DNA from: Meandrina meandrites
Taxonomy: Eukaryota > Cnidaria > Anthozoa > Scleractinia > Meandrinidae
Length of the DNA stretch: 64,000 nt
Assembly (NCBI GenBank): GCA_963693305.1
Contig: OY855916.1
Coordinates: forward strand, 3,609,001 to 3,673,000
Direction of reading: 5' to 3'
Notes under the pieces: generated by a model
Database searches by the model: none
Told to the model about the DNA's origin: nothing
What the model saw: only the letters and a program-made list of their open reading frames with translations
Position numbers and translations under genes: made by a program
In this document: positions 54,001 to 64,000 of the stretch, piece after piece
How the letters are laid out: each line of letters begins with the position of its first letter
Numbering within the stretch: the stretch's first letter is position 1

Positions 54001-57000
54001 TTTTAAACAAGACAGACTCATTACTTGAAATTTTTATGATTCTAGTCATCATAACTGTTAAATTCACCCTAACTGGAAACTGAACAGAAAAAAACATCAG
54101 TTCGTGTAGGCTTAATGTTTTAAAGCTCAATGAGCTCCAGAAGTGTGCTAAAAATGTCTCCCAGTTAAGTATGATCGATGGAAGCCTACAGCAAACTTAG
54201 TGTCTATGACAGTTTTCATTTGCTTGATCAAATCAATGTAGGATGCTGATGTGACATCAAAAAAGTCTGAAATCACTTTTTCATCCTATTTAACTGTCCA
54301 AAATGTGCGATTTCACTGATGGCAAACACGTACATGCTCACTCGGGTGCATAAATGAGAAATGGTAAATTGAATGCTGGGGGAAACCCCTTGATGGGGGG
54401 AGGGGGAAGTAAGCTGTTGGTCATGTGATCCACTAGGCTAGAATGTGGACTTAACCTCACCTTTACTACCAATGTATTAAAGACGGTATGTTATGGTCAA
54501 TTTTTTTTTCAGCACCACATCACAACAACCAAATGCAGATACACCAGTTTCTGTTTCGTCTCAGTCTGCTGAATCAGAGATAACAGAATCAGAACAATCC
54601 TCAGCAGCTGCTTCCAGTTCTATAGCTCCACCTGGAATGAGTTTGGCTGCAGTAAAACGAGTTACTTCTTTGGAGCCAAAAAAACTAGAACAGGTATACA
54701 TCAAATGAATGACAAAAAATGTACATAAAAATATGCCAGTTCAGGGATGATAACCTTCTTTAGGCTGGGTTGTAATATTCTCAAGGAATGTTTTCAATTA
54801 TTGAAAATAGATTATTTCATTGTGTTCTTGTTATATGCTGTGGTTTAAATTTATCTTTGGTTTTAATTTTTTTAAACTGTCTGTGGCTTGATTTTTGTTT
54901 CCAGTTATTTCATATTATAATGGATATGGGGACAATGAAGAAATAAGTCAGACTTGTTGGAAAAAATTATAAACAAGTAATATAACACAAGCGAGAGAGA
55001 GTTTCCTTACATTAATTTTCCAAACACCAAGAAGATATTAGAAAATGTGACATGCAGTGGAGTATTTTTGACGAACTTGAAGGTGTTTGCAGATGTGATG
55101 AAACACCTTCCAAGTATTTGGTATATCTTCTCAATCGAAAGTAAAACTATGGAGAAAACGAAGAAATAAAATCATAAAAATCTAGGCTAATTTAAAACCA
55201 GATTTCCAAATCATCATCATGGTTCCTGATTCCCTTTGTTTTGACTGGATGAATGAATTTGAGAACCTGTGCTGAGGGGGAGGCAAATAGTGATAATGTC
55301 GATTCAATGTATGACTGAGTCAAGTGACAAAATTACACAAGTTTGTGACAACCACGTTGCGTAGTTGCTTGTTATAATATATTGGACACGAATAGAGTGT
55401 TATTTTCTTGATCACCTTACACTTTTTAAAACTTATGTTTCCCACCAGATGAAGCTTGGAGCTCTTAAATTCTTGGCACATGATTTATTTGAGCCAAGTG
55501 ATGTCATATGTCATTTCCTGGCAGCCACTGGAGACACCAGACACAGGTATTATAAATGATCTATATTTCAATACTCTATTAAAATTAATGCTTTTTGTTC
55601 TTTTATCATAAAATTCTAAGTTTATACTAGGTTATACAGTGATCTAGCAGCTTGTGCGCTGGACTTGGGATCAAGTGATCTGCATTTGAGCCCTGGCCAG
55701 GGTTATTGCATTGTGTTCTTGGGTGACGTCATATCATCTCTCTCTACTAAGGAGTATAGACGAGTACTGGAAAACTGGTAGAGAAACACAACAAAATGCT
55801 TCAGGGTGGGGTGCGGGTCCCAGAAGCAGAGTAGCTATATTCCTTAGTTGCTCCATGCAACAGAATCTGTTTAATCGTCCCATTGATGAGTCATATGGCT
55901 TCTACAATCCTTAGGACCTTTTTTGCATTATTTTCTGTAATTTTTCTTGCTGTTGAAGTTTCAAACAAAAAGATATAAAATTGCTGACAACACCTAGTAA
56001 CACTTAATTTTAATTTTTTTAATAACAGCGTACTGGATACAGGGGATCATGAATTGAAGAGAATATCTAGGTAAGTGTAACCTTGTGAGTGTGTGAAGAA
56101 AACAAATAAAGCAAAATTATAGCTGATGGTAAGACTCAATATTTAACTGTCTTTAAGGCTGGGGAATGTCATAATTGGATTTATATTGTCTAAGTATTGG
56201 AAAAATGGACCAAATTTTAGACAAGATGCAGTTGTAAGTGCTAGTTTGGAGACAGCTTGGTATTATGACCTGTTAATGATGTCAAGGCTGCTGCCTAAGG
56301 AAATTTCTAAGGAGCCCTTCGGGCTCCTAACATCAAAAGTTAGGAGCCCAAGCCATTACTTTAGGAGCCCAGCCTAAAAGTTGCCATGGTCAATCCTCGG
56401 GGGAGGGGGGTGGGGTAAAAGAAAAAAAATCTAGGAGAGGGGTCTGGGGAGCAGCCCCCCTCCCCCCCCCCCCCCCCCTACCGTCCCCTTCCACATGCAC
56501 ACACATTTTATATTGTCAGTAGAGCCTTTGTACGTGAACAGAAAACTCCTTCGGACAAGATTTTTTTCTGAAAGCTTCTGAAGGTAACCTCCCTCAAATA
56601 GTTGTGTGAGAAATTCCAGCTTTCTTAACTCGAAAGTTTATTTAACCGAGCCTCTCCTTCGATAAAACCCTTTTTACACTGATTGGGTGACGAACAGGAG
56701 TGTGTATATTAGAAAGTTTCTCTAGGCTGAAAATGAGTTTGAAAATCCAACCAGTATATTGTGCTGTGATGAATGTTGGATAAAGTAAGTTAAAAATGTG
56801 TAGAACAAATAAAACAATGTTTAATAGGAGTTTTGAACATCCAAAGTTTTGAAGCAAAATCAATGAAGCATGAAGCAGCAAAATTATTATTTCACTTTTG
56901 CACAGCAAGCTCACTAAAGAACTTGAATTATTGTTAGTAATTAAGGTTTAACAGAACCAAGATTACAATTTAGCAGGTCTATTTGAAGGTTAAGGCAAAG

Positions 57001-60000
57001 GTAATAAAAAGTCAAAACACCTGTGTAAACACTTTAATTAAATTCTGATCTTATCTACATTTCATAATCAGTTGTCAAAAATAGACCAGAAAAACTAAGT
57101 TGTGAAAAAAAAAACTGTTTCTAGGCTTTTCAAATGAGTTGCTTATACAATAGATTTTAGTAGTTTTAAAAACAATTCATGTTATTCAAACTGTTTTCAG
57201 CAAAGTTTCTAGCACATTATTATTTTCAAGAGTAATGTTCTCCTTGCACGGTTCAATAACCAAGATAAACACGAAACAGTTCGAATGAACAAACAAACAA
57301 ACTTGATCCACAAAAAGCGGTAGCTGATAAGAATGTCACAGAAAAGGCACACATTTTCTGTTGTTATGAAATTAAGCGTTCTCTAAAGTGAAAAAATAAA
57401 AGTTTGAGTTAAATAACAAGCTTAATTACAGTAATTCGTAAGTGTAACATCAAAACATTCTGCACATTATTTTAGGCTTGTTGAAAAGGTTTTTGTATCA
57501 AGCTTTTGCAGATTAAAATTGTCATGATCAGACCTGATGCATGAATGGCCAGGAGATTGATTTCACTTTTGTATCCGTAAAATGTTTACTTCACATTCAC
57601 TATAAACTCCTCCAAAATCCTCCAGAACATCAACGTAGCGAACGAAGCGTGAAGCAGCCCATAATACTATTCATTCTTCATTCCATATTTGGGAGTCAGT
57701 CCCAGTCCTAAACAGTCGAAAATAATTGGTTTTCGAAGTTGCACGCATTTATACGCTAAAATTATCTCTATTGTGGACAATTTTAGTATTTCCGTTTTGA
57801 AATGAAGCGCTTATGGTTTTAAACGGGATATATCTTACGCCAGTGGAACAAAGTTACAAGGAAATTGAAGTCATTAGATGAGAATGGAAAATCTATGCTT
57901 AGGCGCCCATCCGGGCTCCTTGAACAAAAATTTAGTCGCCCGCACTCGTAACTTAGGCGCCCCAGGCGACCGGGCGCCCGTTAGGCAGCAGCCTTGGATG
58001 TTAATAAACATAATGGTAATAGGACCATGTGGAGTCCAATTTGTTCTTTAAATAATGGGTGATTAACAAAATCATACCACTGTTAAGCAAGAGTCTGATT
58101 TGTCTAATAAGATGTATGATTACAGACAGAGGGGTAGGGCGATCATCAAAGTAAAACACTGGAACCAAAAAAGTGTCCACTTGGGAGAGGTGTTGGCTAA
58201 TGGGATGCTAAAAATGCAGTTCTTGTATGACTAAATGTCTGCTTACAGAAGGTATCCGCATACACGAGGAGTCCATTAGTGGTGGCTCCACTCAGTGTAG
58301 AAACATCAAGTCATGTGCTTATCGTGGCAACTTACATTGCAGCTCTACAGACTTCGAAAATCCAAAGGTTGTCAATAAGATGTTTGGAATCTTCCAAGGA
58401 ACTGCTTTCATTGCTGGATCAGCACAGCAGGTAGACTAAAATAATAGAGAGCTTAAGCACAGACGTTTTTGAGTGACAGACGGCAACCGGAAGGTGAATG
58501 TTTAAGGTTTTTTACCTCCAAAAATAAGTTAGAAAGCTTTCATTTAGCACTTACAACTTGAATTTATGAACAAAAAGCTGACAACAAGCACTGCAGACGA
58601 GAAGGTTCCATTTCCGGCTGCCATCCGTGGCCCAAAAACGCCTGTGCTTAAGCTCTCTAATGTTAAATTGAAAAATGTAAAGGGACAATGAGGTGCTGGA
58701 ATGGAGATAAACAACACAATGTCCCTATCAGTTCTCTACACTTTAATTGAGAACATAGTTTAATGGAACAGTTGGACAGCAAATATAATCTTTAGGGGTA
58801 TGGTGGAAATAACCTGCAGTGGTGTATCAACCTATCCACTGTTGTTTCACATTGCAGAAGCTGGAGTTAGGTGGGTCACTTGTCCTTTAAGGAAATGATA
58901 CATTTCAGGGTAGGATTCCACTTACAAGTAGTAAAGATGTATTTATTTTAACTAATGTGTATTTCAGGCAGCACAAGTCCTAGAAGACCAAAAGAGGTCT
59001 CCAGCAGGTGTTAGATTAAAGCAGAGAATATATCCTTACCTTCTGAGATCCAGACGAGCTGCAGATCAGTTTCCTGCTTGTCTTCAGGTATTCATCACTC
59101 TACATTGGTCGTTAGCAGTATTAGGAAAAAATCTAAGGTGCCTGCCAACACACTGCCAGTGGATTGCTGACACAGGAGAAGCTTACCCACAGCAAAAGAC
59201 ATTGCATATGTCTGATAGTTGTGTTGGTGTGATTGAGTCTGTTTTGTCTGCTCACTGATCAATGCATGAAGGTACCTGGCCCTGGTGTTGTCAAGGCTTA
59301 TTCTGAAGGTTGACATTTTAGTGAAATTTATGATGTATCACTTGTCATGTGATGAGATATTTCACAGACCTGTTCTGATTATTGGTGAGGAATGTGAAAA
59401 ACGTCTTCTGATGACAAATTGAATACAGTCGTTGTGGAAATTCCAAATTCTTGAACCTCCAAGGGAAAACAAAAAACTGGTTTGAGAAATCAGGCAGCTT
59501 GCTCAAGAAATAATTATTGGGGGGAAAATTGCAGTGTTTGACTAAGAGAAACACATCCTCAGGAAATTATTTTTGGTTTGAGTTATATGGAGGTTTGACA
59601 AACCATAGGGAGGCGCAGTGGTCCAATGTTAAGTGTGCTGTACCCTGGATCAAACAGTCTGGCTTTGAGCCCTGGCCACGAGGGACACTGTGTTGTGTTC
59701 TTGGGTAAGACACTTTACTCTCATAGTGCCTCTCTCCACCCAGGTGTATAAATGGGTTTCTGCAAAATAATGCTGGTAACCCTGCAATGGACTAGCATCC
59801 CATTGAGGGGGAGTAGTCCAGCAGTATGTGCCACTTGGTTCGAGGCTTTACCTTTTTCTTTTGACAAACCATGGATTTGACAAATCAGGATTCTACTGTA
59901 TTTCCTTCACATGCATAATATACTAGTAGCATTTTTAGATTGAAAGGAATTGTAATATTTTGTTGTTGATACACAGATAATTTTTGACAGTTTGTTTGGA

Positions 60001-62226
60001 AAGGAACTCAATGGCAAGTTGAGGCTGTATGCTGTCCAGTTTGTTCACCATGTCTGCTTGTGGAGTTCTGACAAAGTTATTAACATGATGGGTCCTGTAC
60101 TTCTCAATGGAATGACAAAATTGATCAATGAAGATAAACAGGTTTGTATTAATTAAATCTTGATTAAGTTAAATAATTTTTATTTATTGTAAATTGAGTG
60201 GATTGACCGATTTGCAATCATTATTAAAAACGAACATGATAACAACGATATATACTTTTAAAAGTAGAGAAAATATATTAATTATATATTATGGGTCTGA
60301 CAGATTGTGCGGATGTTGTGTAAGATGTGTATTAGACTCGCTTTAATCCTGTTGTTGATGTCGTACATTTTAGTTACCGGTAGTTATTTTACAGGATCCT
60401 AAACTGAGACGGTTGGCATATACAGCAATTGGAAAACTGGCAAAGTATGTTTTATTTAAGTAACATAGGCTTACCTGACAACAATGAGTTATTTATGTAT
60501 TGAACCTACATGTGTGGCGTGATGAAGATGGCATATTTCTCAGTTATTTTTGTAGACTTTCTGTAAATTTAAAAAGTGGGCAATGATAATAGAAGTGGTC
60601 TGTGCATTCAGATGTTTTTTAACATTTCTTTAGACGACTTCCTCAATTATTTGCCAAAGATGTTGCACTTATTCAAAGACTCTTCCAAGCCCTCTGTCAG
60701 GTTGGTTGTTTTATGGCGAATAATGTTAGACTGATATTCAGTAGCTAAATGCTATCATAATGGTGCAAATAGATCCAAAAAAAGGCCACAGTATAATGTG
60801 CAATAATGAGTACTAGCATTTTTTGTCTTTGAAGTGTGTGATTTGCAATTGTAATTCTGTGACATGATTGTTTCAGACACTATCACTACCATTAGATCAT
60901 TGCCATTAATGTATTTCAGGAAGAATCCGATACTCGTCTGTCAGTCCAGGAAGCTCTGTCCATGATGGCTCCATCATACAGAAAGGCAGATGCAACTATT
61001 CTAGCCCTGATAGAGTCTCTTATACTCAGCTATGTGCAGCAGGTACTTGCCATCCCCTTATAATGTCCATTATAAAACAATGTATTATCCAGTTATTGCC
61101 CCATTTAACGTTTACATATTGTTTGTGCAATTCCCCATTTCCTTGTTGCCACACATTATGCAAGAGACATTGCCCTGAAGTGATCACATTGAGTTGTACC
61201 AAAATGAATACACCATCCAGAACAAAACAAGGAAATGTAGTGAAATTATTTATAAGCTTTAACAATGGCAGTCATAAACTTGATGTCTTCATTTGAGACT
61301 TCACAAAGAATGAAACATAGCACATTAAAGGAGAAAAGTATTGAGCAAAGCACAAACACTGTTCAAATCCAGCAGATAAAGAATACAATGTAAACAAAAA
61401 AAGTCCTATTTGAGGGTTCAACCTAGACCCTGAGATGGAGTGAAAATGTTAGTGACAAATTGTCCAGTCTTATTTTGTTACAAGTACTTTTCATCACCTC
61501 TGGGCCAAGTTGTTCAAAAGGTGGATCTTGCTATCCAACAAATAAATCACTGTCCAGTTATTAGCATATATTGAATGTACATCGGCATTGAACATAGTAT
61601 GCCAGGCCTGCATACATGTACTGTATAGTTACATTTTACTATAAACAAGATTAATAAAACAATCATAACATCCTTTGTTTTGTCCATCAACTATTATAGG
61701 AGACACATCAAGCAAGACTGGTCGCTGTGCAGTTTGCCAATGCTGTGTTTCCCAGAACACATATCTCATCCCGCTATGTGTGTATGCTGGCTGTGGCTGA
61801 TGTGTAAGTTAAGGTCTAGTATAATGTCCATTAAATGTTAGAAAATCTTGAAGCTTTGTGCAATTTGATTACTTAAGACTGAAACTTAAACATCTAATCA
61901 CACTGGGTAAAGATGAATCCTAAAGGGGCTTTACCGAACATGATCAATCAACAAACTGTTCAGTAGCTAGCTTAGCAATATGGTGCACAGAATGCTAATG
62001 CAGACATTATTATATTGGACAATTATTGAAACAATATCCAGTAGCTCAGTGATCAAAACATCTAACAAGTAGACACCCGAGTGGCTGAATTTGAGGAACA
62101 CAAAGTTGTTTTTGTCTGTAAAAAGGCTCGTCATATGTCACCTTTATAAATCACATGTTATTTATTTAAGAAATCATAGAAAACGTGTACTGTGTTTCTA
62201 TCGAGTTATAGAAACACGAGGGGAAG

Positions 62227-62257
<31 letters not shown>

Positions 62258-63910
62258 GAGCCGATAGGTGAGTGTTTCCACAGCTTTTTCGAGTTCTCCC
62301 AAACTCTCACAAGTGTTTCTATAACTCAATTGAAACACGAAAAACATGTTTTCTATTTCTTTTAGAAAACAGTGCAACGAAAAAAAAATGAAAACAACAT
62401 GCTAACTTTGACTATCAAAATGTAAATTCTCTTTGCTTGCGCCATCATCATGTCAACAGCTCGTGCTAGTGCTGTGTTTCTATCGAGTTATAGAAATGCG
62501 ATTTTTAACCAATCAGCGCGTGTATTTTCTTAGGACTGTTTTCTAATGATGATTATCAATTGGCAAGTTTGCAAGTCATTGATTTGATCGATTTCCTCCA
62601 TCTGTAAAAATTAATGAGTTCTTCTGTTATTCAACTGTAAGGTTAGTGTTTTTAACTGGATTTGTTTAGTTCTGTAAATAATTTGATTGTAGGAAAGATG
62701 ACGTTAAAGAAGAAGCAAAGAGGGGACTAAGGGCAACAGAGGTGGCTGATCAGAAGTCAACTGAAGACAGTAAAAGTAAAGATGTCCTTCCCGCATTTCC
62801 TGACATGGTGTCATATGTGGCACAGAAGGTACCAGGGTTGACATCTTAGTTATTCCCACTGATTAACATAAAATTATAATTTATTCTGAAAGTTTCGGCT
62901 TACATTTTCAATTTAGAAGTGTGGTTCCTAATACAGTCGAAGCTCTCGTAAGCGGACCCCCTCGGGACACGAAAAAGTGTCCGTAACTGGAGCTGGCCGC
63001 TTACGAGAACCATTCTCGTAAGCGGCCACTAGAGGTGTAAGGGATAGATGGCTGCTTATGAGGGCTTGCCCAGCTAACAATAAATACATGTATCATATTG
63101 TAACTGGACGTGGATGACAACAAAACAAACACTGAAATATGGTACTGTAATTACTGTAAAATCATTGTGGTGAATGGCGATGTGAAGTTGATTAATAAAA
63201 ACAAGATACAGAGGTTGTTAATAGGATTTTTCTTTCGGATGTCCGCTTACGGGAGCTTAAAAACAAAGAAAAAGTCTAAGTCGTAATCTCTGAAAGTGTC
63301 TGTGGCCGCTTATGAGAATGTCCGCTTACGAGAATGTAAAAATACAGAGTTTGTGTGGGAGTTAAAACAGGGTTTTAAACAAGGCAGCCGTAAGTAGAGC
63401 TGTCCGCTTACGAGAGTGTCCATTAAGAGAGCTTCGACTGTGTTACTTGGAGATGTGAACTCAACTTGTTGGTAATTTCTCTTTTTGCATTGACAAACAG
63501 TTGACCACAGGGTAGTTATCCCCTCCCCCTCCCCCCCACCTTGGCATAGAGGTAGATTTATTTTAGTTTACACTTGATGGAAGCTCAAACAGATTTTTGC
63601 CAATTTGCTTATTAACAAATCTGAATTGAATTGTGAATTATTCGAGCAAACTGTCAATCAATATTGGATGACATTTGCAACATTGGTTGTGCTGCAACCT
63701 TAGAAAGTTGCATGGGAAAGAATATCTGGTTTGATGGTAACCTGATTTTCGACTAGAATGATCTGTTAGTCGCTGTTTTTAATTAATTAGTATCATTGGA
63801 ACTGATGATATTTACATATTCAACTACAGAGTGTTGAGAGATTAAGAAGCAAATCTTGCTACACAGCTGGAACAACTGCACTCCCTTTTGCTCCACCAGT
63901 GTTTGCACAG
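48040..63910 (+). CDS. ECPAS: ECM29 / proteasome adaptor and scaffold protein, N-terminal third (runs off the window)
   Basis: Exons: 48040-48067, 48175-48305, 48694-48783, 49833-49859, 50934-51052, 53770-53919, 54513-54693, 55449-55546, 56029-56070, 58343-58430, 58968-59087, 59977-60141, 60395-60444, 60634-60700, 60920-61042, 61700-61803, 62693-62828, 63830-63910. All phases agree, giving the first 600 residues; the human protein is about 1845 aa. Family-typical segments are LLERVFLRVASAETDEQLEK near the N-terminus, HLNKRLKSRPKIQLPVDSLL, GFPRLSP, LLDFLLDVLLMPY, YLLRSRRAADQFPA and RLPQLFAKDVALIQRLFQAL. A Ser-rich linker lies at about 182-230. ECM29 is a helical HEAT-repeat protein that binds 26S proteasomes, bridging core and regulatory particles and linking them to membranes and motors. 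The start ATG (GCATGGC) is followed by MAASAKDELELLERV, close to human MAAQDELDQLERV. The exon 10 acceptor (58342/58343) was chosen by phase. Confidence 0.95.
49961..50419. mobile_element. 459-bp TA-flanked MITE in ECM29 intron 4
   Basis: The ends CAGTAAACACCCGCGTATAA and its exact complement form a 22-base perfect inverted repeat with TA on both sides. Inside, TAAGAACCTA and AGGCTGAA words recur several times. Perfect ends suggest a young insertion. Confidence 0.87.
51365..51850. repeat. (ATATAAAAAT)n AT satellite, left part
   Basis: About 490 bases of imperfect TATATAAA/ATATATAC repeats, almost free of G and C, in ECM29 intron 5. The Phe/Tyr/Ile-rich minus-strand open frame over it is a composition by-product. 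Confidence 0.85.
51851..52589. mobile_element. Insertion splitting the AT satellite
   Basis: The AT satellite stops at about 51850 and resumes at about 52590, so the block between looks inserted. It holds two hairpins: 51906-51938 (GCTATATTCACCG/CGGTGAATATAGC) and 52490-52583. A stretch with ATGGCGGC and short open frames lies between. No transposase is recognised. Confidence 0.5.
52490..52583. repeat. Palindromic foldback (CAATTATTCGCC type)
   Basis: CAATTATTCGCC, AGGCGAAGTGATTATTGTTG and their complements form arms of about 40 bases around a short loop. Confidence 0.8.
52590..52790. repeat. (ATATAAAAAT)n AT satellite, right part
   Basis: Same composition and words as 51365-51850, supporting a single array interrupted by an insertion. 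Confidence 0.8.
52803..53560. repeat. ATGGAGTTCC minisatellite (~750 bp)
   Basis: A dense array of 10-12 base words TTCCATGGAG, GTTCCATGCAG and variants, grouped into units of about 21 and 33 bases, in ECM29 intron 5. CCATGG is palindromic, so both strands show many ATGs and several frames stay open for hundreds of bases (HGVPWSF/MEFHG-type peptides). No splice logic joins these to ECM29, so they are treated as non-coding. Confidence 0.9.
55629..55730 (+). repeat. SINE remnant
   Basis: TGTGCGCTGGACTTGGGATC and TTGAGCCCTGGCCAGGGTTA, then ATTGTGTTCTTGGGTGAC, resemble the head and start of the 59607-59845 family, but the rest has decayed. Confidence 0.5.
56284..57995. mobile_element. 1.7-kb inverted-repeat element, longer relative of 41840-42332
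   Basis: The ends are AAGGCTGCTGCCTAA and TTAGGCAGCAGCCTT. The first ~150 and last ~335 bases match the nested 493-base element. The extra ~1.2 kb middle (about 56430-57655), with a C-rich run at 56459-56477, has no long open frame, so this copy is not autonomous. It lies in ECM29 intron 9. Confidence 0.82.
59607..59845 (+). mobile_element. SINE-like repeat in an ECM29 intron
   Basis: The tRNA-like head (GGGAGGCGCAGTGGTCCAAT) is followed by TTTGAGCCCTGGCCACGAGG, GTGTTCTTGGGTAAGACACT, CCTCTCTCCACCCAGGTGTA and ACTAGCATCCCATTGAGG. It is the same family and orientation as 21505-21805. Confidence 0.78.
62175..62362. mobile_element. Foldback element (GTGTTTCTATCGAGTTATAG)
   Basis: The arm from 62192 (GTGTTTCTATCGAGTTATAG, AGTTTGGGAGAACGAG, GCTGTGG) is mirrored by an arm ending at 62338. 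A half copy of the tip recurs at about 62473-62496. It lies in ECM29 intron 16. Confidence 0.78.
62934..63440. mobile_element. 507-bp pogo/Tigger-like MITE, uninterrupted copy
   Basis: It begins CAGTCGAAGCTCTCGTAA and ends GAGAGCTTCGACTG, with TA on the left and TG on the right (target site probably mutated). It is in opposite orientation to the 41446-42446 copy and shows the intact site hit by the nested element there. It lies in ECM29 intron 17. Confidence 0.82.
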
Positions 63911-64000
63911 GTGAGAAAATGACATATAACTCGTGTGGGCAAACAAACACAGTCTGTCTCTGGGGCCAATTCATACTACAATACTACCACCAGACCTGGA

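Noticed and set aside
58227..58342. Upstream extension of ECM29 exon 10 (acceptor at 58248)
   Set aside because: The reading frame from that acceptor does not fit the phase of exon 9 (in-phase reading meets TAG within 30 bases). The acceptor at 58342 fits the phase and the human alignment (STDFENPKVVNKM).

Overview
This is eukaryotic nuclear DNA. Genes are split into short exons with GT-AG introns, the non-coding DNA is AT-rich, and tRNA-derived SINEs, small inverted-repeat transposons (MITEs) and minisatellites are abundant. Protein similarities (p53 family, mucolipin, ECM29) and the repeat style suggest an anthozoan cnidarian, most likely a stony coral or relative. That is an inference from recall; no search was run. 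Three genes could be rebuilt exon by exon with every splice phase agreeing.

Layout: 1-13697 is intergenic. Its first 7.2 kb holds one composite repeat present in rearranged partial copies, some with datable insertions, followed by a ~100 bp minisatellite. 13698-25182 (+) is a p53/p63/p73-family transcription factor: 10 coding exons, 448 aa, with DNA-binding and tetramerisation regions but no SAM domain. 25183-30373 is the gap between two converging genes and holds only repeats and a promoter-like patch. 30417-47240 (-) is a mucolipin (TRPML) endolysosomal cation channel: 13 coding exons, 625 aa, introns full of MITEs, SINEs and minisatellites. 47241-48039 is a divergent promoter region. 48040 to the window end (+) is the N-terminal third of ECM29/ECPAS, the HEAT-repeat proteasome adaptor: 18 exons, 600 aa, continuing beyond the window.

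The p53-like and mucolipin genes are tail to tail; mucolipin and ECM29 are head to head across ~800 bp. That shared region has a CLEAR-type E-box (TCACGTGAC) on the mucolipin side and a near-perfect MARE/ARE (TACTGAGTCAGCA) on the ECM29 side. This suggests, but does not show, TFEB-like and NRF-like control of a lysosomal and a proteasomal gene from one region.

I found no operon-like cluster, CRISPR array, intact transposase or reverse transcriptase, rRNA or convincing functional tRNA, and no clearly new biological system. The least expected items are the paired promoter motifs, a mucolipin terminal exon whose donor overlaps an in-frame stop, and several transposon insertions whose empty sites lie in the same window.
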